Positions 26,352 through 35,600 of a DNA stretch of 64,000 nt are shown one piece after another. Within the stretch, counting starts at the first letter, position 1. Every line of letters begins with the position of its first letter. The position numbers and the translations under genes are program-made. The DNA lies in the NCBI GenBank assembly GCA_937915545.1, contig CALGIJ010000039.1, positions 124,001 to 188,000 of the forward strand, written 5' to 3'. The DNA is from an uncultured Desulfobacterales bacterium (GTDB lineage: Bacteria; Desulfobacterota; Desulfobulbia; Desulfobulbales; Desulfocapsaceae). The notes under the pieces are model-generated. The model worked only from the letters and a program-made list of their open reading frames with translations. It ran no database searches and was not told the origin of the DNA.

Positions 26352-26933
26352 ATGGCAACGAAGAACATCCTGATGCTGGTTGGCGATTATGTCGAGGATT
26401 ATGAGGTGATGGTGCCCTTTCAGGCCTTGCTGATGCTCGGCTATGGGGTGCATGCGGTCTGCCCCGGCAAGAAGGCCGGCGAGTTCGTGCGCACCTCGAT
26501 CCATGACTTCGAAGGCGATCAGACCTACAGCGAGAAACGTGGCCATAATTTCACCCTCAACGCCGATTTCGAGGCCATCGATGCGGCGGCCTATGACGCG
26601 CTGGTCATTCCCGGCGGCCGCGCCCCGGAATATCTGCGGCTCAACGACAAGGTGGTGGCCATGGTCAAACACTTCGCCGAGGCGGGCAAGCCCATCGCCG
26701 CCATCTGTCACGGGGCGCAGCTGCTCGCTGCCGCCGGGGTCCTTGCCGGCCGCGAGTGCTCCGCCTATCCCGCCTGCTCGGTGGAGGTGGGGCTGGCCGG
26801 TGGAAAATACGTGGCCGTGGACATGGATGCGGCCCATGTCGAGGGCAATCTGGTCACCGCCCCGGCCTGGCCGGCGCATCCCGCCTGGCTGGCCAAGTTC
26901 GTCGCCAAGCTCGGGGCGAAGATCACCATCTGA
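26352..26933 (+). CDS. DJ-1/PfpI family protein
   Basis: A 193-residue protein of the glutamine amidotransferase-like DJ-1/PfpI superfamily (protein deglycase, chaperone or protease activities are reported in the family). The nucleophile elbow AICHGAQLLAAAGVL carries the reactive Cys, preceded by VIPGGRAPEYL. The start MATKNILMLVGDYVEDYE follows a good GGAGG site. The open frame reaches back 23 codons more without family resemblance. Substrate is unknown. Confidence 0.9.
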   Translation: MATKNILMLVGDYVEDYEVMVPFQALLMLGYGVHAVCPGKKAGEFVRTSIHDFEGDQTYSEKRGHNFTLNADFEAIDAAAYDALVIPGGRAPEYLRLNDKVVAMVKHFAEAGKPIAAICHGAQLLAAAGVLAGRECSAYPACSVEVGLAGGKYVAVDMDAAHVEGNLVTAPAWPAHPAWLAKFVAKLGAKITI

Positions 26934-27222
26934 TATTGTGAGCGGAGAAGGCGGGGCGCTCCCGCCTTCTCCGGCATTTGTCGGCGAACAGAGGGTGGTG
27001 CGTCTTTTTCTGACCCTGCGCTGCGATGTTGCGCCGAGGTGGAGTGGCTCGGAAGGCCGCCGGGCGCTTGCCGAAGGTGGCGATCGGCCGAGAGCGGCAG
27101 CAGCCGGCGCCGCGACGAGGCGCGCGGTGACGGCATGGCAGGCAATGATCCTGGCAGGATAAAGGGCGGTTCCGGCCCAGGTGCCGGGGTCCGCCAGTGA
27201 ACATTTTTTAGGAGGAATGGCA

Positions 27223-28326
27223 GTGGCTGAACGTTTGCAGAAAATGGCGGAGGAAATGGTACGGCACGACTTTGCGGCAATGGCGCTCAACGCCGGGCCG
27301 ACCCTCAGCTATCTCACCGGGCTCAACTTCCACCTCATGGAACGGCCGGTGGTAATGATTTTCGTCCCTGGCGCCGACCCGGCCATCGTCCTTCCCGAGC
27401 TGGAGCTGCCGAAGCTGGAGACCCTGCCCTTTGCCCTGCGGGTTCATCCCTATGGCGAGAATCCCCTGGGATGGCCGGCGGTGTTTGCCAGCGCCTTGGG
27501 CGAGCTGGGTCTCGGCGGCGCGAGGATCGGTGTGGAGCCCCGGCAAATGCGCCTGCTGGAGTACGAGCTGCTGCGCAAGGCCTGTGGCGATGCCCGTTTC
27601 CTCGACGGCTCGGCGGTGTTCGCGGCGCTGCGCGCGAAAAAGGATGCGGCGGAGGTCGCCGCCATGCGCCGGGCGGTGACCATCGCCGAGGACGCCTTGA
27701 CCGCCACCCTGGCCAAGGTGCGCATCGGCACCACCGAAAAGGAGATTGCCGCCGAGCTCTTCCTGCAGCTGCTTGCCCATGGCTCCGACCTTGTCCTGCC
27801 GTTCTCCCCGATCGTCGCCGCCGGACCCAACGCCGCCAACCCCCACGCCAAACCCTCGGCGAGGCCGCTCTCGTCCGGCGATCTGCTTATCGTCGACTGG
27901 GGCGCCGCCTTTGAAGGCTATGTCTCCGACCTCACCCGCACCTTTGCCGTCGGCGACCTCGACGAGGAGAGCAGAAGGATCTTCGCCGCCGTGCTCGCCG
28001 CCAACGAGGCCGGGCGTGCCGCCGGACGGCCCGGGGTGAGCTGTGCCGAGGTCGACCGCCGCACGCGGCAGGTCATCGAGGATGCCGGCTACGGCCCCCG
28101 CTTCACCCACCGCACCGGCCATGGCCTTGGCCGCGAGTGCCATGAAGATCCCTATATCCGAGGCGACAACGAGCAGCTGCTGGAGGCGGGGATGGCCTAT
28201 ACGGTGGAGCCAGGCATCTATCTGCCGGGCCGCAACGGCGTGCGTATCGAGGACGATGTGGTGGTTACTGCCGATGGCGCCGAGTCCTTGAGCACCATGG
28301 CCAGGGAGTTGCGTTTTATCGTCTAG
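27223..28326 (+). CDS. M24 family Xaa-Pro dipeptidase/aminopeptidase
   Basis: A 367-residue pita-bread metallopeptidase. The N-terminal creatinase-like domain has SYLTGLNFH. The catalytic half has IVDWGAAFEGYVSDLTRTF (two metal Asp), HRTGHGLGRECHEDPYI (His), VEPGIYLPG (Glu) and GVRIEDDVVV (Glu), so all five metal ligands are present. AGGAGG (27210-27215) lies only one base before an in-frame ATG at 27217 but seven bases before the GTG at 27223, so the GTG is preferred. A strong inverted repeat follows the stop. Confidence 0.9.
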   Translation: MAERLQKMAEEMVRHDFAAMALNAGPTLSYLTGLNFHLMERPVVMIFVPGADPAIVLPELELPKLETLPFALRVHPYGENPLGWPAVFASALGELGLGGARIGVEPRQMRLLEYELLRKACGDARFLDGSAVFAALRAKKDAAEVAAMRRAVTIAEDALTATLAKVRIGTTEKEIAAELFLQLLAHGSDLVLPFSPIVAAGPNAANPHAKPSARPLSSGDLLIVDWGAAFEGYVSDLTRTFAVGDLDEESRRIFAAVLAANEAGRAAGRPGVSCAEVDRRTRQVIEDAGYGPRFTHRTGHGLGRECHEDPYIRGDNEQLLEAGMAYTVEPGIYLPGRNGVRIEDDVVVTADGAESLSTMARELRFIV

Positions 28327-28336
28327 CCTTGTCTTC

Positions 28337-28394
28337 CGCTGTGCTGATGGCGCCGCTTCCGGCGAGGCGGCGCCATCAGCACAGCGGCGCTTTT
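28337..28394 (+). terminator. Long hairpin after the M24 peptidase gene
   Basis: A perfect 20-bp inverted repeat (CGCTGTGCTGATGGCGCCGC and its complement, arms 28337-28356 and 28367-28386) with a 10-base loop is followed by GCGC and four T residues. The stem is very stable but the T-tract short, so termination is likely but not certain. Confidence 0.7.
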
Positions 28395-28441
28395 CAGGCG
28401 GGGCACCGCTCCGCTCACGGCCGTTCCTTCCGGCGAAACCG

Positions 28442-28489
28442 ACATTTTTGCAGGTTTCCCGGTTCTCCTCCACATTTCTGCAGCTTTCC
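28442..28489 (+). promoter_or_regulatory. Paired direct repeats, probable enhancer sites for a sigma-54 activator
   Basis: ACATTTTTGCAGGTTTCC (28442-28459) and ACATTTCTGCAGCTTTCC (28472-28489) match at 16 of 18 positions and are exactly 30 bases apart, close to three helical turns. They end about 80 bases upstream of the sigma-54 promoter, the usual position for activator binding. The activator is not known. Confidence 0.55.
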
Positions 28490-28571
28490 GACAGAGAGGT
28501 CTTGGCAGACTCTGTCCGGCAGTTCCTCCTTAGTTGTTTGAAATACATACGTTTTTCGTCTTTTGCGTTCC

Positions 28572-28587
28572 TGGCCCGGTCCTTGCT
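28572..28587 (+). promoter_or_regulatory. Sigma-54 promoter of the outer-membrane barrel gene
   Basis: TGGCCCGGTCCTTGCT matches the consensus TGGCACG-N4-TTGCW at all but one position, with the invariant GG and GC ten bases apart. A start near 28598 gives a leader of about 98 bases, which can form a long-range stem between GTTGACCACC (28609 on) and GGTGGTCACC (28651 on). Confidence 0.72.
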
Positions 28588-28695
28588 TTTCTCTTCTGTA
28601 AATGGGGTTGACCACCGGCAGCGCTCGTAGCGGCGCTGTCCCTATCGTGGAGGTGGTCACCAGGTCGAGAATCAACCTCAAGGGAGAGAAGCGTC

Positions 28696-29466
28696 ATGAA
28701 CGGGAAGCTATGGGTGGCAGTTGGAGGAGTTGCCGTGACTATGCTGTGTAGCGCTTTGCCGGTGATGGCCGAGGAGGCTGACAAGCCGACGGCGGGCCTT
28801 GATGTCGGCGCCTTCAGCAAATATGTGTGGCGGGGGCTGGAGCTGAGCAAGGACAGCATCGTCGTCCAGCCTTCGGCGACCATCGGCTACAAGGGGGCGA
28901 GCGTCAATGTCTGGGGCAACCTCGATACCGACAACGAGGCCTATGATGGCGCCAAGTACAACGAAACCGACCTCACCCTCTCCTACGCCACCACCTTCGG
29001 CCCGGTCAAAGTGGGAGGCGGCTATATCTATTACGGTCTCGACGGCCTCACCGATTCCCAGGAGGTGTACGGATCGGTTGGCCTCAACACCCTGCTCAAC
29101 CCAACCATCACCGTCTATCGGGAAATCGCCCACACCCCGGCCTGGTATATCAATGTCGGGGTCTCCCACTCCCAGGAACTGGTCAAGGATATCACCCTCG
29201 ATGCTGCCGCCTCGGTCGGCTATTATCATTCCGACGACAGTGGCTTCGCCGAAGCCGGCGACCCTTCCGAGAAATATCGGCAGCTTCATAACGGCCTGGT
29301 GTCGCTGGGGATGACCATCCCCTTTGGCGGCTACTTCACCGTCAAGCCGGTTGTTTCCTATTCCTTCCCGCTGTCCGACAAGGCCGAAGAGTACATCGAA
29401 TCGGTCAGCCTGAGCGACGAGTCGAGCTTCTTCTTCGGTGGCCTCACCCTGTCGATGGCCTTCTGA
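28696..29466 (+). CDS. Outer-membrane beta-barrel protein (TorF-like putative porin)
   Basis: A 256-residue protein. A Sec signal ends near residue 25 (LPVMAEEADK). The rest is alternating amphipathic strands, starting VGAFSKYVWRGLELSKD, a pattern of TorF-type putative porins, and ending in an aromatic residue (LSMAF) as expected for barrel assembly. GGGAGAG precedes the ATG. It has a dedicated sigma-54 promoter with upstream repeats and a strong terminator, so it is a single-gene unit under regulated control, perhaps nitrogen- or substrate-linked. Transported substrate is unknown. Confidence 0.75.
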   Translation: MNGKLWVAVGGVAVTMLCSALPVMAEEADKPTAGLDVGAFSKYVWRGLELSKDSIVVQPSATIGYKGASVNVWGNLDTDNEAYDGAKYNETDLTLSYATTFGPVKVGGGYIYYGLDGLTDSQEVYGSVGLNTLLNPTITVYREIAHTPAWYINVGVSHSQELVKDITLDAAASVGYYHSDDSGFAEAGDPSEKYRQLHNGLVSLGMTIPFGGYFTVKPVVSYSFPLSDKAEEYIESVSLSDESSFFFGGLTLSMAF

Positions 29467-29564
29467 GCGTAATGGCAGGACGCGGGCGGGTCGAGGGTCG
29501 ACCGTTTCCCGTGAAACATCAGCCGGTTGTTTGACGCACCGCCGATCAGTCGTGGTAACCATTG

Positions 29565-29603
29565 GCCCGCCAGGCCCCCTAACGGGGCTTGGCGGGCTTT
29601 TTT
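29565..29603 (+). terminator. Rho-independent terminator after the barrel gene
   Basis: A 14-bp stem GCCCGCCAGGCCCC (29565-29578) pairs with GGGGCTTGGCGGGC (29584-29597) with one G-T type mismatch, followed by TTTTTT. The giant secreted-protein gene stops at 29611 on the other strand. Its own side lacks a T-run, so bidirectional use is uncertain. Confidence 0.9.
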
Positions 29604-29610
29604 GTGCCGT

Positions 29611-32600
29611 TCAGACAAGGAAGATGGCTTCTTCGTCCCCTGGAGACAGATGGGGCGCCGGGGTGTCGAGGAGCGGCTCGGACATAGATGTGTCGGCAGG
29701 GGTGAGAGTGTCGGTGGTGTCGGCGGCAGTCGGCCCGGTGGCGATGTCGGCAAGCAGCTGGCTGACCAGGCGATTGACCTCGTTGGCAAACGCGTCGTCG
29801 TGCTGTGGAGCGTCGCACCCCTGGGAGGGGTCGAGCGGCCCGTTCGAAGGTTGCTCCACCATGGAGGGGCTGGCTGGAGAGGCGATGACCGACCCATCTC
29901 CCGGCTGGGCTGTCGCGAGGCCCTGGCCGGTGTCCTCCATCGGTGAAAGCATGGATGCAGCGGATGTGGCGTCGCCTGCCTGACTCGCCGAGTCGGTTGT
30001 CAGCGTCATTGCCGATATCGCCGGCGGAGAGGCGGCGGCAATGGTCATCCCGCTTGGCTGGGGTACCGCTGCGGCGGATGGATCGATGCTTTCGGCTGAT
30101 GGGGAGATGTGGCAATCGAGGGTGGCGTCGCTTCCCAGACCAGTCCCTTCCCCCTCCGCAAGGTCGTGACCTGTGGCAGTGGTGGTGGCGAGCCCCTCCT
30201 CCTGCACCGCCATGGCGAGGGGCTCGCCAGCCGCACCAGGCACCAGCCGCAGAGGCGTACTGGTGGCGGGCTCGCCTCCCGCTGCTGTTTCGGCGAAGGC
30301 CTGCGTACCGTTCGAGCCTTTAGAGAGGCCGACATCGCCGAGCAGGCCGACGGTGCCGTCGCACTTCTCGTAGGTCCCCATGCCGAAGACGATGTTGCCT
30401 TCCACCAGGGCTATCTGCTCGTCGCTGGCCAGGGAGATGGCTGTAATACCCATCTCGTCCAGGGCGGCGAACTCGTCGGGGCTGCAGACGCCGTCGCTGT
30501 CACCGTCCCGCCACACCCCGAACTCCTTCCAGGCAGCGTCTCTGCTATCGAGGCTGCCGCTGCTGTCGCTGTCGAAATGGCGCAAACCCTCGAGGTCGGT
30601 GGTCGCCCCGGGAAGGTAGCCGGCAAAGGACAGCTCGCAGCCGCTGCGCACGACACCGTCGCCATCGAGGTCCCAGGCAAGCAGGCCGTCGTCGCTTCCC
30701 ACCCAGCCGCAGGCCTGGGGCTGGCCGTCGCCGTTCCAGTCGAAGGCGATGCCGGCGGCGATGTCGAGGAGCTCGACACCATCGTCGTCGAGGTCGAGGA
30801 CCACCGGGGTGTACTGGTGATACCCATCGTCCCGTGACAGGCGACCGACCTCGACGAAGATGGTGCCGCTCGCCCCGCTGGTGTCGGTGACGGTCAGGGT
30901 GAGGGTGGCCTCCTCGGTATCGCCCTTGAACTTGAAGGTATAGCCTTCGTCGGTCAGGGAACCCTCGCTTGGCGCCGAACAGGAGATGCCGACGATCTCA
31001 CCGGGATCGCCCCAGGTGTTGCCGCCGTTGGGGTCGGAGGCATGGAAGTTGAACCATACCGTATAGCTGTTCTTCCAGGCGATATCGTAGAGGCCTGAGA
31101 AGAGCGGGGCGAAGTTGTGCTCGCGGATGTCGGGGATGGTCAGCCGGCTGGCGACCTGCCCGCCATTGCCGTCGGAGACGGTATAGGCGATGACCACCCG
31201 GTCTTCGCGGAACGCCGGTTTGACCCGGAGGTCGCCGCCGGAGATGGCCACCTCGGCGTCGCCCTCGACCACCCTCGGGTCGATGATGCTCAAGCGGTCG
31301 CCGTCGATATCGACGTCGTTGGCGAGCAGCCCGCTTATGCTGTAGGAGTTCCATACGCTGTCCTCGGCGGGGGAGGCGATATCCTCCTCGACCAGGGGCA
31401 GGTCGTTGACCGGCTGCACGAAGATCTCGGAAGCAACCGTGGAAGCGGCGCCATAGCTGTCCACCACGGCGTAGGTGAAGCTGTCGACACCGCAGAAGTT
31501 GGCATCAGGCACATAGAAGATGGTGCCGCTGCCCTGATCCCAGGTGATGTCGCCATGGCTCGCCCCGCCGACGCCGGCGAAGCTGATGGCGTCGCTTTCC
31601 CAGGGGCTGGCCATCTCGACGTCGCTGTCGTTGGCCATCAGGCCGGCGACGGCAAAGGAGAAGGAGTTGTCCTCCACCGCCCCGAAGAGGCGCTCGCCCT
31701 GGAGGATTGGGGCGTCGTTGACCGGGGAGATGTCGAACATGGCATAGGTATACACCGGCTCGCTGATGCCGTCGCCGACCGTGTAACGGAAATAGGCCTG
31801 GCCGGGATAGAGGTTGTTGAAGTTCAGCTCCGGCGTAAAGAGGATGGAGCCGTCCGCCTGCAGGCTGACCTGGCAGTGCTCGGCCTGGTCGACGGCGGTG
31901 ATGGTCATGGCATCGCCGTCGATATCGCTGTCGTTGGCGAGGAGGGTGGCCTGGGGGATGACCGAACAGACATCCTCCTCGGTGAGGAGCAGCTCGGCGT
32001 AGACGTCGGGCGGGGTGTTGATGCGCACGTCGAGCCAGGCGGTGGCGGTGGCCGTCTGGCCGCTGCCGTCGCTGATCTCGTAGGTGAAGCGGTCGATGCC
32101 CACCCAGTCGTCTTCCGGGGCGACATAGCGCAGCAGGCCAGAGGGGGCAAGGCTGACGCTGCCATATTCCGCCTGGCCCACCGCGACAAGCTGCAGGGGG
32201 TCGCCATCGACGTCGTAGTCGTTGGCGGTGAAGGTCGAGGGCCGGTAAACATTCTCCCAGGCGCTGTTGGACCAGGCGAGGATGCGCTCGTCGTCCGTGG
32301 CCACCGGGGCGTCGTTGACCCCGGCGATGGCGATATCCACCCGGCCGATGCCAACCCCGCCCTCGCTGTCGACGAGGCGGTACAGGAAGGCGGCGTCACC
32401 GAAAAAGTCGCGGTCGGGGAGGAAATGTACCAGGCCCTGCCGATCGATAGAGACATCGCCGCCTGAGGAGCTCTCGAAGCCGGAAAAGCGTAGGGTGGCG
32501 CCATCCTCGGTGTCGCTGCCGCAGGCCAGCAGGTCGGCCGCCGCCAGGGTGACCGCCTCGCCCTCGACGCCGTCGCGGAGGAGGGGGGCCACCGTCGGCA

Positions 32601-35600
32601 GGTCGTTGATCGGGGCGAGGAAGATGGCCAGCTGCCCGGCGACGGTTTCCCCTGCGGAATTGCGCGCCTGGTAGGAGAAGCCGGCTTCGCCATAAGAGTC
32701 GGCCAGGGGAATGAAGGCCGGCAGGCCGCCGACTGTGGTGAAGACGCCACCGCTGACCTCGTCGACACTCTCGAGGGTGAAGGCCTCGCCGTCGCCATCG
32801 TAGAGAAATTTGGCGATTTCCTCGGGGGTGAAGACCAGCGGGGTGTCCTCGCGCCAGTGCAGGCGGTCGGCGATGACTGTCGGCACATCGGGGAGGTTGC
32901 GCACCCCTACCTTCACCCAGGCGGTGGCCTGGTGGCCTTCCTGGTCCTCGACGCGGTAGGCGAAACCGGCCTCCTCGCCGGAATAGTCGCGATCAGGGAG
33001 AAAGCGCAGCAGCCCGCCGTCGCGCTCTACCCTGCCATGACTGACCTCGGCGATATCGATGAAGGTCAGCGGGCCGTCGTCGTCGTGATCGTTGGCGATG
33101 AGGTCGGCGATGGCGACGGATAGCGCCTCTTCCTCATCGGTGGACAGGGTGTCGGCGCCGAAGCGGGTCGGGTCGTCGACGGAGCGGATTTCGAGGTCGA
33201 GAGTTCCGGCGATGGTGGCGCCGCTGGCGTCGCTGGCGAGGAACTCGACCTGTCCCTGGCCGTGGGCGTTGGCCTGGGGGGTATAGGTGTAGAGGGAGCC
33301 GTCGTGGCTGATGGTGCCGTCGTCCCGCGCGATCAACGACAGCAGGGTGAGCGCCTCGCCGTCGCGGTCGGTGATAAAGCGGGCCAGCGTGTCGCCGTCG
33401 AAGAGCAAGGCTGTGTCTTCGTCAAGGAACAACGTGGCGGCAATCTGCTCCGGGCTATCGTTGCTGGCGAAGATGTTCACCGCGACGCGGCCAAGGGTCC
33501 GGCCGCCGCTGGGGTCTTCGACCGCGTAGGTGAACCCGGCTCCTCCGCAGTAGTCAGCGTCGGGGGTGAAGACCAGCGTGCCCTGGCCGTCGTCCGCCAC
33601 CTGACCATGTTCGGCATCGGCCACCCCGGCAAAGCGCAGCGGGCCGTCTTTGTCGTGGGCACCGGCGAGCAGCGAGAGGGTGGTCAGCGACACCGCCTCG
33701 TCCTCTGTCGTGTAAAGGTCGACTGCTGCCAGGGTGGCCGGGTCGTCGGCGGGGAGGATGGAGAGCTGCAGGGTGGCCGTGGCCTCGCTTGTCCCGTCGC
33801 TGATGGTCAGGCGCAGCTCGCCGGGGCCGTGGAAGTCGACATCGGGGGTGAAGGTGAACAGGCCGGCCTCGCTGGAGACGGTGCCGCCGCTGGTGGCTTC
33901 CATCGCCGAGACCCGCAGGGCGTCGCCATCGCTATCGCTGGCAACACGGGCCAGGGTGGCGTTGTCGAAGATCAGCGGGCTGTCTTCGCAGAGGGTCAGG
34001 CTCAGGGTGGCGAAGGTCGGCGGGTCGTCACGCGGTGTCACTGATACCGCCACCCGGCCGGAGCTGATCAGGCCCTGGTCGTCGGCCACCAGGCAGGTGA
34101 AGCCGGCTTCGTTGCCGAAATACTCGGCATCGGGGGTGAAGCGGATCTCGTCGCCCTGCACCTCGACGGTGCCGTGCTCGGCAGGGCCGAGGCCGGCGAA
34201 GAGGACGCTGGGCCCGTCCGGGTCGTGGTCGTTGGCAAGCAACAGGGCGATGGGGACCGACACCGCCACATCCTCGGCGGTGCTCAGGCTGTCCTCGCCT
34301 ACGGTCACCGCGTCGTTGACCGGGAGGATCTCGAACTCGAGGTGGCCCGCGGCGGTGCCGCGATGGTTGTCGCTGACCACATAGTCGAAGGATGCGATGC
34401 CGGAGAAGTTCTCGTCGGGGATGAAGGTGAAATGGCCGGCCGAGGCGACGAAGCTGCCGCCGCGCACATTGTCGACGGCCTCGAGGCGCAGTTGGTCGCC
34501 ATCCGGATCGTGAACGAAGGTGGCGATCTCTTCGGCGGTGAAGGCCAGGGGGTTGTCTTCGTAGATGGGACCGTGGCTTGTGGCGACCACCTGCGGCGGC
34601 TGGCGGAGATCCTGCACTTCCACCGCGACATGGGCGGAGGCGGAGAGCCCGGAGCCGTCAGCCACGGTGTACGAGAAGCCGGGCCCGAGGCCGGAGAAGC
34701 AGGCCTCCGGGGTGAAGCGGATGGAGCCGTCGTCCATGAGCTCGACGCTGCCATGGTCGGCTGGGCCGAGGCTGACCAGGGTGAGCGGCTGACCGTCGTA
34801 CTCGCGGTCGTTATGCAGCAGGCGGGCAGCAGAGACGGTCAGGCTGCGCCCTTCCAGGGTAAGGAATCGGTCGTCCTGAGGAGCTGGCGGCGTGGGCGCA
34901 TCCCCATAGCTGAGGGTGGCCCTGGCCATGGCCGGGTAGGCGTAGCCGTCAGCGGCCCAGTAGGCGAAGGTCACCTCGCCGCTAAAGCCGGGATCGGGCA
35001 GGTAGGTGAGTTCTCCGTTGCAGAGGGCTACCCGGCCGCCGCTCAGGCCGCTCACGTGATCGATGAAGAGTGGGTCGCCATCGGGGTCGTGGTCGTTGGC
35101 GAGCAGCCGAGCGAGGGGGAAAGGTTCGCCCTCGGCAAGGGAGACATGGTCGTCTTCCAGGGCCGGCGGCCGGTTGACTCCGTCGACGATGATCGCCGCC
35201 TGTTTTTCGATGAGGCGGCCGGAGGTGTCTTCGAGCAGATAGCTGAAGGAGGCGGTGCCGGTGAACCCCGGCGACGGCTGGAAGCGGCAGTCGCCGTTGG
35301 CGTCCAGGGAAACCGAGCCGCCCTTGGCGGCGCCGAAGGAGACAAAGCGGAGGCTGCTGGCGGTGTCACCATACTGGCCGTGCTGCAGGTCGTCACTGAG
35401 CTCGGGGAAGAGGAAGCGCAGCCGGGTATCGGCGGCCATGCGGAAGATTGGCCCGTTGGCAGGGGCCGGGCCATCGGGGAGGGCGGCGGCCTCCTCCGCC
35501 CCGAGGCGATACCCGCTAAAGCTTTCCCCCGGACTGTGGCGGGTTTCCGCCTGTCGGTCGCTGCCGGCTTGCGGCGTATTCGCCAGGCTTGCCGCATTCG

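Noticed and set aside
30810..35440. Repetitive DNA considered as a CRISPR or satellite array
   Set aside because: Periodicity is ~280-300 bases with protein-level conservation and continuous coding; there are no short identical repeats with unique spacers.
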